The notes: generated by a model from the sequence alone, not told the origin. A DNA stretch of 64,000 nt from Watersipora subatra (GCF_963576615.1 NC_088711.1:7930869-7994868), one strand, 5' to 3'. Shown: positions 28,901-39,500, numbered from the stretch's first letter. Numbers and translations are program-made.

Positions 28901-31900
28901 TGGTGTACAACGCGCGTGCTTGGTATGTCTACTCTATCGACGGCACATTAAAGCAATGCACTCCGGTGTACGCCCAAACTCCGCTTACGGAGATTCGACT
29001 GCAAGAGAACAAACAGCACCAGTTTCTTCTGAAGAGGAGTGACAAGAGGGATCGCGGCAGAACCTTTGTAGTCCTCAATGCAAACATAGATAAACACTTT
29101 GAGTTCCACACTGCACTAGCAGTCAGCAAGGATGGCAAAATGGTGTACGCCTGCATTGAGATTAGTGATTTTGATATCGCAATCTACAAAAGGACTCCAA
29201 GATTTCGCTGGGAGTTCCAGCGCTCGTTCATTAACAACGATGAAGTCTACTCTTTGTGCCTCTCTCATGATGAAACACACTTAGCAGGCGCTGTTCCTTC
29301 AGGGTTCAAGGTTTGGGATCTCAAAGCAAAGCTGTCAAAAGAAGGCAAAGCAGTAAACATGCTATTGCCAGCTGGTAAGTGAAACAGGAGGGTCAGATGA
29401 TTTCCATGGCTTATCGAAATTCGTATTAATTTTGCACAGTGTAAAGGCATTTTTGCTGATATTGCGACTGCCTCATAAAAAAACTCTGGATAAATATTGG
29501 TCATTTCCTTGAACATTTGAGGTGGATTTGCAATTGTAAAAAACTTTTTTAAGTAGCAAAGTAGTGTGATGCAAGATGGTAGACGTTAATTTTTATTTCG
29601 CAATCTAATTACAGGGAGCCAAATACTGAGAAAACTTGGTGTTTTCTGATATGAGTAGTCTGAATAAAACGTTTTAACCCTGAAAATCGTTAACAAAGGA
29701 GTAGATATGACACGAGAAAAATTGCAGCTAAAGCAGTGCATCCTGGGAAAAAAAAACAACCTATCAAATGCACCTTGCGCGTGATAAAGTTCTGATTAAG
29801 AATGTCTAGTGTTATCACTTTGCATCAGCTGGCTGAGCGAGTTCTAGCGCAAATTGGTGCAACACAGCGCTATATTGTATTAAATATTGCCTTATGCGTC
29901 TGATAGATAGATCTGATAGAGGTGTATGAATGAAAAGTGTTTCTCTTTATTAAAGGCATAAGGAACATCCCGAACAAAAGCTCACTGACAGGCCTCTGCC
30001 TGTTTTCACGAAGAAATGAGTTTTTGTGCGCCGGTGTGAGAAAATACATCTTTGTGTGGGATGGTAAAAACGGAAACCTTGTGAAGACATTAGATGCCCA
30101 CTTTGCTCGAGTTTGTGGACTCCTCTCTGTCACTGCTCCAGACAAAACAAACAAACTCGTGTCTTCTTCACTTGACAAGACCATAAAGGTTATCTATGAC
30201 ATGTCAGTTAATACCATAAAATGGAAATGCTTGCATAAAATGGAAATGCTATCAATATAGAAAGTTTTGCCTGTCTGTAGCTTGGCAGGTACTACAAAAT
30301 AGAGATTTAATAACGATAACATACATATACAGTCATACCTCGACATGCGAGCTTAATATGTCACATAACTGAGCCCGTATGTTAATTCTCTCGTATCTCA
30401 AACCAATTTTTCCTATATAAAGTAAGTAAATAAAAATTAATTCGTTCCCACCCTCTGAAAAAATCACCTAAAATATGATATTACGATGGAAAAATGTGTT
30501 TTTAATTGTTCTAATTCACGACATGCGCTCACAAAGTAACGAATACCCATCTAGTGGTTATGATGTGCGATAAAATGTGATATTATTATGTATTGTACTG
30601 TATGGAGTTCCTATCTTCAAGACAGACAATAGCGGTCAACTGTGGTATGAAAGATATTTGACAGCAACACGTTTGGTACACTTTTGTGGCACTAGGTAAC
30701 TCAAACTTTAAATTTAGCATAAATGAACTTAGCTTATTATACACAAACTTGAAAATAAGTTTTAATTTTATGTCACGCAAAACTTAATTCTATTTTTGTT
30801 TTCATTTTCAGTTTTTTACTTTTCTTTTTCCGCCTCGATTCATTTTGATTTGTTTTCACTTTTAGCCTTTTTGAAACTTTGAAACTGAGCAGACAAAATA
30901 GACCAAGCGATGCTGTTCTTGTAAGTGACCTTTCGCATACTCGGCTGCCTAGAGGTCACATTGAGAACCATCTCGTATCTCAAAATTTTCTCGTATCTGA
31001 AGGCAAGATTTAGTTAGGAATTTTTCTCTTATGTCAAAGCTCTCCTATGTTGGGACACTCATATGTCGAGGTATGACTGCATTTTACTGAAATCTACAAG
31101 CAAATACTTAGTAAAACACATTTTATATTAATCGGTAAACTTTTTATACAACTTCATATCCAACTCATCATTAAAGCTACCCTGGACAAAAATGCGATAG
31201 CTATTTTAAAATAGTTGTATCATGGGCATGTGCTACAGGTTTGGAACATTGACAATATCTATGAGGATGTCTACAGCATTGACCGGATGGAGAGACCAGT
31301 CGACGACCTTTGCATTGCAGATAATGTTTACAAAGCCCTGACGATTACCCGCAACTGTTTAGGACTTTGGAACCTCGAGGATGGTCGACTGCTGAAGACT
31401 TTAAGTAGTGGGGGAATTTCTATAATCAGCGTTGCTAAAATAACCAAAAATGGTTTATACATCGTCAGCGCAGAATCTGGTGAGTTATCAGCACTCAAAG
31501 ATAGAATGGTAGGGTTACTTAGGACTTGTATGAAACAATATTTTTATTGCAGCCAACTTAAGAGATCCATAGGGCCGCTATTGTACAACCTAAATAACTC
31601 ATATTGGAAAACAACTCCTGCCTTATGGTTGCACTCAACTGATAAGTCCCTAAGTCCAATTTGAATAAGTTGAATGCAGTTTTGTTTGAAACTGAACATT
31701 TTAAACTAGCAATCACTCATAAAGACCTAAAGATTATGCCGTGTATAGTATTCTAATACCATAGTGGCAGTACAATAGACTCGTATGAAAGCATATTGTA
31801 TCGGGATTGGCTTCTATAACAGGGGGCTCCTTCGCTGAAATTATGAAGGGTAGCTTAACATAGTGTTCGATACCGTATCATTAAATGATTAGCTAACAGC

Positions 31901-34466
31901 ATACACTCTTATATCTATAACTAGCCAAATGCCAGGAGTTGCATGGGTATTAAAAAACAGCTTATAAACAGTATTAGGTAATGTAGTTGCCTGCCACTTG
32001 CCATTAGCCTGGAATATTGCCAATAACTAATTTGAGTAAGCTAGACTTACTAATAAGAGGTGTGAGAGCAAGCTTTAGTGGCGTTGTGTCGTAATGCAGA
32101 GTTGCTATGCGTATTTTAACCCAGACAACGACTCATATCGCCAATAAATCTATTGCATCTCCCGTAGCACAATGGGTTAACTTATCACCTGGTGAACGAG
32201 AAGTTCCAAGATCAAATCTTCTGCAGTAAGGGTTCTTCATTGCTAAATACTAATCGCTATACCTGGACAGATCAAACGACAGATGATAAACTTTGAGATT
32301 TATATACGTATATACCGTTAGATGCGAAGATAAAAAAGTCATAACATCAACTATAATGGTCTCATCAAAAGAAAGGAAGTGTTATAAATTGGTTATACTC
32401 ATTGCTGTAAGTAGCAGATGTCATGCCATGAAATTTTGTTAAACATTGTCATTTTGGAAGGGCATGAGATCTGTTTATGGCATTCAGACAACAGTTTCGT
32501 TACACTGCATTTCACAAAAACATTTAACTTCTGGTGGTATTGCAGGACCCTCTCCACCTGCACCCGGTCTGTATATGGACAGTTTCTTTTACAGCATTAA
32601 ACTTTGCACCCTGTCGTGTCTTAACTTTGACATTATCTGTGAAATGTTTATTTGACTTTCCTAAAATAGAATATTTGCATTTCTATTTCTATCAAATTGT
32701 GTTTGACAACATCATTGTCATCTTTCTCTGTACAAAGTTCTACAATTACCTGCCATTGCTGCAGAAACTCCTATCATAACTCTAGCGGCTTTTCCTGCCA
32801 TTGAAAGTGTAACCACTCGAATGCATCAGTGCATATTCTTCAGTTTTCACGTCAGCCTGTTGCAACAGGAAGCTTCACATTTTAGCCAGGCACCCTCTTC
32901 CAATTACCAAGTTTTCTGAGTGGTCTGATGATTTATTGGCCAGAGCGTATGAACTGTTGAATGACCAATCTCAATCATATAAAACTGGGTCTCATATCAA
33001 TGGTTGTGAGTGTCCTATAGCTGGTAAGAGCTGAAAGGTGTGCTGCACAGGCCAAACATACCAACCTTCTCTTTGACATAGACTATTGTTCATCCTGTGT
33101 GTTTCTTCCGGTGTTTTAGGTCAGCTAGTACTAGTAATAATGTGTGTTGTTATGGAGCTTCAACTTTCACAATTTCTTCATCAGCGTATTGGCATCCTAA
33201 TATTTAGAAAGCACTGAGAAGTTAGCGATATAAATGTTGGTAAAGAGCTCTTTACTAAAGGCTGCACTTGCAAAATATCAGTTCTTTTGATATTTGAATT
33301 CGGGAATTGAGCTAGAAGTAGTTGTCATATGTAATGGTCAAGTCCACATTTAATTAACAGGCAATGTTCTAATATGGGATGTTGAGAAAGGGGTGCAGAT
33401 CCATAGCACTCCTCTTAAAGATGTCCAACAGCTGATCCTCAATGAAGCTGATAAGAGGTGCATTGTGGTCTCCTGTAATGACACCAAGGTCAGATGCACT
33501 TGCATTAAGGTTTGTATGACTAGAGCATGTCCTGGCCTAATCCAGCAGAGCTGTTCCTGTTGATTAAGCTGTATGCTGAAACGATGCGATTGCCATCGAT
33601 GTATAGCCTTGTTTTACACGCAGGTGCCTGAAGGAGATGAAGTCTATAGCTTTGAGCTAGAAGGACATAGAAAGTTCAAAGCAATTGCACTGACTTCTGA
33701 TGGATTTAACTTGGTTATACCGGCAATGAACAAAGCAAATGAGACGAACATATTATCAGTGTACCATGCTAAAACGGGTGTGTACATTCACAAAGTGACA
33801 TTGCGATACAACAACTACCAGGAACCGAACAGCCTAGTTCCAATGCCCACTGAACCAAACCAAGTTGCCGTTATTGACAACAACAAAGGTGTGATTATTG
33901 ACATAAAAAAGAAGGCGTTGGTGAGAAGCATAAACAAATGGAATGGGGTTGTGAACCCAAGCGGAAAATTTGGTCTTTATGCTCCAACGAGAGGTGGACT
34001 CGAGTTGCTGTCTCTTGTCAAAAGCTCGGACAAACCAGCTTCTGAAACACTCATTCCTAAGAAGGCAGAAGGTGTCTTCAATGTCAAATGTATGTTCACC
34101 AAAAATGACAAGCATGTCGTGTACTACCACGAAGGTCATAGGACAATCCGAATATTTCGTGTGTCGGACTGCAAACAACTGGCCCACTATAAGTGCCACG
34201 CAGAGGTGAATGTCATCGCTTGCACAGCAGGAGGCTCAAACCTTATGCTCGGCGGTGTCGATGGCTCCTTTGTCATGCTGACTATCGCGGACCCGATAGA
34301 CGCAGAATCTAAAGAAACACTCAAATGTCTGCCGAGTCGACAGATGGTGCAAGACTCAGCTAGTGCATCACAGAATGGCCTTAACTTTGGATCAAATGTA
34401 GTGGCAGCCAAAGTTGTAGCAAAGGCAAGACAAGCTAGGGGTTCCAGAGCCTGCCTTGTACAGTAG
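1434..34466 (+). CDS. NACHT and WD-repeat protein (NWD1/NWD2-like), 24 exons
   Basis: Exons: 1434-1996, 3251-3339, 6993-7161, 7654-7805, 8912-9056, 10531-10756, 11856-12024, 12163-12244, 13333-13412, 14103-14270, 14881-15118, 16146-16273, 16763-16904, 22813-22971, 24860-25003, 25234-25378, 25842-26048, 26871-27094, 28426-28680, 28874-29374, 29956-30188, 31239-31479, 33361-33509, 33624-34466. All phases agree and give one frame of about 1,816 codons, close to or slightly longer than vertebrate NWD proteins. Order of parts: a low-complexity N-terminus, a DUF4062-like region (about 180-275), helical linker, NACHT NTPase with Walker [10 protein letters not shown] (about 542-550) and Walker [10 protein letters not shown] (about 631-639), a conserved helical region (about 740-1065), then WD40 repeats to the end. 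Family knowledge: STAND-class signalling NTPases, cytosolic, substrate unknown. The gene is intact as read. Start unresolved: the first exon opens at an acceptor-like TAG, so a 5' exon probably lies upstream; the first in-frame ATG in it is at 1705. Confidence 0.9.
1537..1617 (+). repeat. 27-bp coding tandem repeat, 3 copies
   Basis: Three consecutive 27-bp units in frame in the first NWD coding exon, differing by only a few bases. Each encodes a nine-residue unit with consensus ETLDCGSQK (last residues K-E or K-D). The unit length keeps the reading frame, so copy number can vary without breaking the protein. Confidence 0.9.
2415..2752. repeat. Minisatellite, 21-bp unit
   Basis: About 16 copies of a 21-bp unit (agtcaggtctgtatgtataa plus t), diverging at both ends, in NWD intron 1. 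The unit is a multiple of three, so both strands show spurious Tyr- or Ile-rich open frames. Confidence 0.95.
3251..7805 (+). CDS. NWD gene exons 2-4: DUF4062-like region
   Basis: Exons 3251-3339, 6993-7161 and 7654-7805 encode [54 protein letters not shown] and [12 protein letters not shown], blocks typical of the N-terminal region of NWD1/NWD2 and related STAND proteins. Splice sites are canonical and phases are 1, 0, 1 and 0. The introns are long (1,254, 3,653 and 492 bp); the first two hold minisatellites. Confidence 0.88.
3340..4729. other. NWD intron 2, left part, nothing recognised
   Basis: AT-rich non-coding intron sequence with no open frame or repeat that I can support. Confidence 0.5.
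4730..5909. repeat. Minisatellite, 35-bp unit
   Basis: About 34 head-to-tail copies of a 35-bp unit (gataaactctgattaaggat followed by agactcagatgtagt) in NWD intron 2. Recurring variants (gaatag, gcgata, ggtgta, ataggctc) appear in repeated order, which suggests block duplications of several units. Confidence 0.97.
5910..6992. other. NWD intron 2, right part, nothing recognised
   Basis: AT-rich sequence between the 35-bp array and exon 3, with no supportable feature except the acceptor TTTATAG before 6993. Confidence 0.5.
7806..8911. other. NWD intron 4, possible SINE remnant
   Basis: Non-coding. Read on the - strand, about 8640-8715 contains GGTTCAAACC, a good RNA polymerase III B-box match, but the A box is weak. 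It may be a decayed tRNA-derived SINE. Nothing else is recognisable. Confidence 0.3.
9397..9439. repeat. (TAA)n/(TTA)n simple repeat
   Basis: A TAA run followed directly by a TTA run, forming a short imperfect inverted repeat. Confidence 0.85.
9563..10102. repeat. Minisatellite, 18-bp unit
   Basis: Thirty copies of ctgtccgctagtacagga with few variants (ctgtctgc at the left, gtgcagg in a central block). Because 18 is divisible by three, two frames stay open for more than 170 codons. The array lies inside NWD intron 5 between well-phased exons, so it is not coding in this gene model. Confidence 0.97.
10757..11855. other. NWD intron 6, nothing recognised
   Basis: Non-coding sequence with a short ttatg run near 11250. 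No other feature is supported. Confidence 0.5.
12328..12919. mobile_element. MITE with ~140-bp terminal inverted repeats, copy 1
   Basis: Left arm about 12333-12472 (tgacttgcaacaaaattcac ... aaaaacgaacagttaatcgc) is matched by an inverted right arm about 12777-12915 (gcgattaactgttcgttttt ... gttgcaagtcaacc). The ~300-bp interior has no transposase frame, so the element is non-autonomous. TTAA occurs next to both ends and could be the target duplication, but copy 2 does not confirm it. It lies in NWD intron 8. Confidence 0.88.
13333..15118 (+). CDS. NWD gene exons 9-11: NACHT NTPase core
   Basis: Exon 13333-13412 carries the P-loop (GESGCGKTS) for phosphate and Mg binding. Exon 14103-14270 carries [20 protein letters not shown], a typical NACHT strand after the P-loop. 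Exon 14881-15118 carries Walker B (VIFLDSLDQ) and the sensor-like strand [10 protein letters not shown]. All key residues are intact, so ATP binding is expected. The exons lie in order, with a 66-bp tandem repeat in the intron between the last two. Confidence 0.9.
14325..14496. repeat. 66-bp tandem repeat, ~2.6 copies
   Basis: Units beginning taaatgacctgatgttactg recur at 14331, 14397 and 14463, in NWD intron 10. The third copy is partial. Confidence 0.93.
15119..16145. other. NWD intron 11, nothing recognised
   Basis: AT-rich, with a short ataaacataaac run near 15945. No coding or mobile sequence is supported. Confidence 0.5.
16905..20339. other. NWD intron 13, left part
   Basis: This is the longest intron (5.9 kb in all). 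It contains local duplications of a ~50-bp segment (tgtcacattctaaccactct at about 18807 and 18874, a diverged copy at about 18237) and a short CA/GT run near 19223. No gene is supported: the open frames on either strand lack family resemblance. Confidence 0.45.
20340..21462. repeat. Dispersed repeat pair, ~150 bp each
   Basis: Bases about 20348-20500 and 21306-21460 are diverged direct repeats sharing gccgcatcatggaaatggcat-like and attcgcaaaactttatc blocks. Many short catgatgcg motifs in both orientations lie between them. They probably belong to a decayed transposable element of unknown class. Confidence 0.6.
21676..21787. repeat. Minisatellite, 10-bp unit
   Basis: About eleven copies of ctgtacgtta with c/t and a/g variants, in NWD intron 13. 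Confidence 0.9.
21788..22812. other. NWD intron 13, right end
   Basis: From 21863 the sequence cagtagacccccaccatacc resembles a pogo-type transposon end, but no partner end was found. 22380-22435 is an AT-rich simple stretch. Nothing else is seen. Confidence 0.35.
22813..27094 (+). CDS. NWD gene exons 14-18: conserved helical region after NACHT
   Basis: Exons 22813-22971, 24860-25003, 25234-25378, 25842-26048 and 26871-27094 encode the region between the NTPase and the propellers. Recognisable blocks are [76 protein letters not shown] and [19 protein letters not shown]. Exon 25842-26048 ends at AAG/GCAAGA, a GC donor; joining it to 26871 keeps phase and family similarity. The other donors are GT. 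Confidence 0.88.
22972..24859. other. NWD intron 14, nothing recognised apart from (ATT)n
   Basis: Non-coding intron with an (ATT)n microsatellite at about 23499-23526. Open frames on both strands are short and without family resemblance. Confidence 0.5.
26048..26050 (+). promoter_or_regulatory. GC-type 5' splice site in the NWD gene
   Basis: The exon ends AAG and the intron starts GCAAGA, a good match to the GC-AG donor consensus. It is joined to the acceptor TTTTTAG before 26871. The phase (2 then 1) and the joined residues (DTIRLSASML) fit the family. No nearby GT keeps the frame: reading on reaches a TAA at about 26087-26089. Confidence 0.8.
26208..26300. repeat. Minisatellite, 17-bp unit
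   Basis: Five to six copies of acagcaatagagcaatt in NWD intron 17, just after the exon with the GC donor. Confidence 0.93.
27250..27640 (+). mobile_element. SINE-like composite repeat with tRNA-type promoter, copy 1
   Basis: This shares its order of blocks with 31918-32300: actagc... at the left, cagcttataaacag, attggctaatttgagtaagc, gagcaagctttagtg, a tRNA-like stretch and gatcaaatc. The A box is tagcttaatagg (27474-27485, one mismatch to TRGCNNAGYNGG) and the B box gatcaaatc (27520-27528, perfect for GWTCRANNC), about 46 bp apart. Non-coding and probably a tRNA-derived SINE fused to another unit. It lies in NWD intron 18. Confidence 0.6.
28426..34466 (+). CDS. NWD gene exons 19-24: WD40 repeat region and C-terminus
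   Basis: Exons 28426-28680, 28874-29374, 29956-30188, 31239-31479, 33361-33509 and 33624-34466 encode degenerate WD40 blades, seen as recurring strand pairs such as [67 protein letters not shown] and [12 protein letters not shown]. These would form one or two propellers used for ligand sensing or partner binding (family knowledge). The stop is TAG at 34464-34466. The donor after 30188 (AAAG/GTTATC) is weak, but the TIK/VWN junction restores a perfect blade end. Confidence 0.9.
30330..31079. mobile_element. pogo/Tc1-type MITE, 750 bp
   Basis: Terminal inverted repeats cagtcatacctcgacatgcg at 30330 and its inverted partner ending catatgtcgaggtatgactg at 31079. More inverted matches (tctcgtatctcaaa) lie inside. 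The left flank is TA and the right flank is CA, so a TA duplication is not intact. No transposase frame is present. The element makes up most of NWD intron 21 (30189-31238). Confidence 0.82.
31918..32300 (+). mobile_element. SINE-like composite repeat with tRNA-type promoter, copy 2
   Basis: Diverged copy of 27250-27640. A box tagcacaatggg at 32165-32176 and B box gatcaaatc at 32210-32218, with the same spacing as in copy 1. It lies in NWD intron 22. Confidence 0.6.
32331..33360. other. NWD intron 22, right part, nothing recognised
   Basis: Non-coding sequence. A short unphased open frame near 32534-32779 has no family resemblance. Confidence 0.5.
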
Positions 34467-35475
34467 CCAACTTCACAGCTTCGCTTGCATAAACACAGCC
34501 GTTATAATCTCAGTGCACATATTACTGCAAATCACTTTCTAACAAGTACTAAACATTCATGGTTTAATGATGTAGCATTATTTTGGTTTCACTTCTACAC
34601 TCACCGCTAATAGTTCATATTTTTCGTTGGGAAACCTCTGTAACTCGCTTTCTGCTCAGTATGCTTTCTGTTCCACTCAGTTTTGCAGTTGGGGTATATG
34701 TTTGCTTATGTGATATTTTATTTCACGGTAAATACGCTTCTAAACTATTGCTACCTAATGTGTGTATTATCAGTTTCGCACATAGTCAATCGAAATAGCT
34801 TTGCTACCAGCAATCAAAGCTTATACGAACTCCGAGTGCATTGCCACCTCTATCTAAGGTTCAAACACCCAGCTTGATTTACTTTGTGATGTTGTGCGCT
34901 TTCCATGCACATCGTAACCAATGGTGAGTGCACATACCATATACTGCTACTTCTGCTCGCACACATCACAACATGACAAGTAATACTTGATCTCTTGTAC
35001 TTGCTAACTCACGTTACAGGGACGTTACATTGTGAGCATTACTCTACTGGCTACGCGTCTGATTACTTATGCTTTTTAAGTTGCTCCCTAGAGTGACATG
35101 ACAATTTGTAACTATTGCCCATTGTTGAGCTACGAGCTCTAGTTTGCCTCCCATCATTTGTAGAAACTACTTGTCAAGGTCGAATGAAAAATCTATTATT
35201 ACCAACTGTTCAATGCCACTCATCAACCTGCTCAAATTTGTCACAATGTTGCAGTGCTATGATGGACTGTTACTCTATGCTACTTGGGAAATGCCTTCTC
35301 ATACCATCCTACCACCAGTACATGTATATACATTGGTCATTAAATCCAACTTTAAATATGTCATGCCTGACTTCTGAAAAATGTGTGTGATTTTGCAGCC
35401 CTTGAGCAAGGTGAGAAATCAGCTGCTATCTAAGCGTCTGGCTAAAGCAGAGCAGACGAGTAAACTGCCAGCAGG
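34467..35475. other. NWD 3' flank / 3' UTR
   Basis: Non-coding stretch after the NWD stop codon, presumably 3' UTR at first. I see no convincing AATAAA close to the stop. Short open frames are unsupported. Confidence 0.5.
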
Positions 35476-35950
35476 CAACCCAAGAGCTGACAGCAAATAA
35501 ACCAAGAGATGACAGATACCTAACCAAGAGCAGACAGCAAAAAAACCAAGAGCTGACAGATACCTAACCAAGAGCAGACAGCAAAAAACCAAGAGCTGAC
35601 AGATACCTAACCAAGAGCTGACAGATTCCAAACCAAGAGATGACAGATACCAAACCAAGAGCTGACGGATACCGAACCAAGAGCTAACAGCAAGTAAATC
35701 AAGAGCTGACAGATACCAGACCAAGAGATGATAGCAACCAAACCAGGATATGACTGCAAAAAACCATGAGCTGACAGATACCAAACCAAGAGCTGACAGA
35801 TACCAAACCAAGAGCTGACAGATACCTAACCAAGAGCCGACAGTTACCTAACCAAGAGCTGACAGATACCAAACCAAGAGCTGACAGATACCAAACCAAG
35901 AGCTGACAGATACCAAACCAAGAGCCGACACCAAACCATGAGCTGACAGC
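35476..35950. repeat. Minisatellite, 21-bp unit (second family)
   Basis: About 22 copies of aaccaagagctgacagatac plus c, with unit-length variants, between the convergent NWD and FAM219-like genes. It gives artefactual Leu/Val/Trp-rich frames on the - strand. Confidence 0.96.
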
Positions 35951-36510
35951 AAATGAATTAAAATGATAGAAGTGAGCGAACCCCCATTCTGAAGGCTAGC
36001 TATTAGCAACACAGAAAACAGAGTTAGCCCAAGTTCAGTTATGCTTAATTTAATGGTAAATAAGTTAATTTCATATCACAAACCTAGCTAGGCAATGCGT
36101 GGTCAAGAACGCTCTATACCATGCATTAGTTACAGCAATCAATTCATTTGCCAATATCTACGCTTACCAACAGTAACACTAGCGATGCCAAGTATTCTAT
36201 GACTTTCTTGTACGAATATAATATTTAAATAGCAATACTGATAAATAAATATACGTTGTTCTCAAACATGAGTGACAATGCAAAGCATATACTCGGCCTA
36301 CAGGAAGCATTAAATATCAATAATACGCTCTTTATGAATGTTACATATAAAATAGGGGAAAGACGAGACTCAGGTATAAAGAGGTATGATATTCAAGGTA
36401 TAATATAGATGTGTCTCTAGCACCAAACTTCTTAATTATTTCTTTTGCTTTCAGTGAGATATTTATCATAAAATGTTAAAAACTATATGATTTATAATGT
36501 TATCCTGTTT

Positions 36511-39500
36511 TCAACATATTGTGCAAGCATCACTTGAGCACGAACAGATGCCTCCCGTCCCGTAATTCTGTTTAGGAGGAATAAGATCTAAATCTTCATT
36601 ATCCGATTCTAAGTCTAAATTATATCCATCCTTGATAAGCTGCTCACGCATGGCTCTGTTAGACCTTTGCCATGATAGTGGTATATCATCATCCGCATCG
36701 CTAAAAAGGGTCAAGGGATAACCAATCATCGAGAGGCAGCAAGCCTTGGAAGAGTCGAGTAAGACACGCCATATGCGCATACCCCAGTTCCACTTTAGGC
36801 ATGCAGGGAGGGACTCAGTTGTATAGATAGCAGAGCAACAGGAAGTTAATATTAACACTTTAGAATGTTATAACATGGTTAACTATGCTACAGCATTCAA
36901 ATATATTGGCAAGCTCTGTAAATATTGGCTGGCACGTCTGATAAGCTAATTGCCTATACTTCGACTCTTCTCACTTTATGAGACGATGACGATATGCCAA
37001 AGATTTTGTTTCACTCTTGCGATGGTACATCGATCAAGCAATAAAATTAAAAAATCCGCACACACAACACATGACCAACAAGTGATATTGACTCATAGTG
37101 GCAAGAAATCCTCATAGAGCTTGGTCTGTCCTGCGAAACAAATTGATGCAAAATAAATCTGTTAAATATTTCCGGTGTGATGTCATACCTCGGTTCAATA
37201 AGAATTGGCCAGACAAAGCTACATAATTCTGAACACTAAGTCAGTTACGATAGATGAACCAAATTAATTCAATATAGGTTGACTTGCAACAAAATTCACC
37301 TTACAGTTATTTGGTATCAAAAGATTCACTATGTCTTACTCTGCTGTGTTGTAGGTGCAAAATATGTGGAAATGTGATTACAAGCTCTTAAAAGCTCAAA
37401 AACGAACAGTTAATCACCGCCATCACAAGACCGTCGCAGATTAGAAGATCTTTCCAAAATGGCTCAAATGGGACGTAGTTGTACAAGATGGCTTCTGTTT
37501 ACACTTTCACCCAACCTCACTCGTCGAAATATTTTCAAAAATATACTTCACGCATTCAATAAAACCATGTCTATTGTTCTTACGCGTCCGTTTCATCATC
37601 ATTGTAATGTTGTCACTTTGAGCACTGATATCTCAAAACCTATCGCAAAAACCCGTTTAATTTTTTAACCTTAGCTCGAAGGAGTGCATAATCATCCTCT
37701 GATAAACATGATGAACCAGTTGGTCACGTGTGTAGTCGAAAAATGCGGCAGAAATTATTCGCGCTGTTTGGCAGGAAGTATGGGTCATATAATCAGATTA
37801 CGATTAGACCAAGCCGAAACAAAACTGTAAACTAGCGAGCGTCTATATTTGGTAAGGGCTCTTCGGTAAAACCTGAAGTGTTTGTCATAAACTAGTGCTA
37901 CGAGAAGCTTTATATTGAGCAACTACAACACAGCAGAGTGAGACATGGTGAATCTTTTGATACCAAATAACTGTAATGTGAATTTTGTTGCAAGTCAACC
38001 TTTAACGTATCAATGGGAGAGTTAAAGTACATCAATGAAGTATTATTGGCTACACTGACTCAGTTTAGGCTGACAAACCAGGCCCTTCCTTTACCATCAC
38101 CTCACGGAAACATTGAGAGTGACACACATTTCCTACCGCAACTTAATATTTGCAGACAAATTTGGTAGAGGATTATGAAGCCAATCATGACCTACCTGTG
38201 TTCGTGAATAGGAACATCAACCAGCAGACTGGCATTCTCCTGCTTACTATGCGAACCGACTCGGAGATCTGTTGTTTTTTGCCTTACATCTCGTGTAATA
38301 GCCATAGATGTCTCCAGTCTAAGCAAGAACAAGAGGTCATGGGTCTAAGAGCGACTAATGAGACGAGGACTGAGTCAACTTCATTAAAATAATTTTAAAA
38401 AGGAATTTTGCACTTTTAGAGAATTTGAACTGAGAACAACGGAGGACTTTAATTGATTAGTGCACAATCTTGTCGATTAGTAAATGAAATACAGCAAGTT
38501 TCATGTTCAACTTAAAACTTGAATGAACAATTTTAAGATTTTACATACAGGCTATTCCATTCAGAGTTACCTTTTTTCAAAGTAATGAACAACTACATGT
38601 AAATCGTCTGCCAGTGCTTACAATGGTAAAGTATTTCTATGGGCTGCACCATTACTGTGTGGCTACATCAAGCACCCTTTTAATGCTTGTAAACTTTGAA
38701 AAGATGCTGAACCAGTCCTTCAAATCCTGTGGTGCAGGTTTCTTGACATCTTGGCTAGGGTGCCTAAAATTGAATATATATTCAACTTTAGGCAGCTTAG
38801 CCAAGATATCAGGAAACCTGCACTGTAGCATATAGCTGAATATGGGGTTAACAGTGATTTTAACCTCATATGTTAACAGTGATTTTAACCTCATATGTTA
38901 ACAGTGATGTTAACCCCATATGTTAACAGTCATGTGATTACTGGACAAAGATAAATAACTTACGATGATGGCTCATCCACAACAGGAACAGCACGAGAAG
39001 AAAGCTGATGCGGAGCAGCAGGTTTCACCATGCCTATAATTAATGTTTACCGTGATGTTTATTCTACGTCAACATTCAACATGCACTAAAGGTTTTTAAT
39101 AAACAAATTTAAACAAAACAGCATCGGAGAGAATATTGTGATACCATGAATGCTGTTGTATTAAATAGTTTAGCAAAAAATATGGAGAAGAAGACACTCG
39201 GTTCATATAAAATATGAGATCAGGAATAGCCTTTCAAGCCAAAATTTTTCAAAATTTAATCAGAATTTTGCACCACTGCATTGATCAAAAAATGATTTCA
39301 AAGTCTGTCTTTTAAAGCATTAGTTTGCTAAGCACTCAGCAAATGGAATATTATGTGAATTTAAACAAATTATAACTACCTACGTTTTTGCTCAACAGCA
39401 TCAATTTCTGCAGAGCCTTCACTTTCTGTGTCACTCTCCGACTGCTGCATTGTCTTGAAGTTGTGACTTGATACTCGACCATTGTTTTTACTTATTGGTA

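Noticed and set aside
29870-30184. 104-codon - strand frame
   Set aside because: It is the antisense shadow of NWD exon 29956-30188.
35419-35899. Leu/Val/Trp-rich - strand frames resembling membrane protein
   Set aside because: They come from the second 21-bp minisatellite between the NWD and FAM219-like genes.
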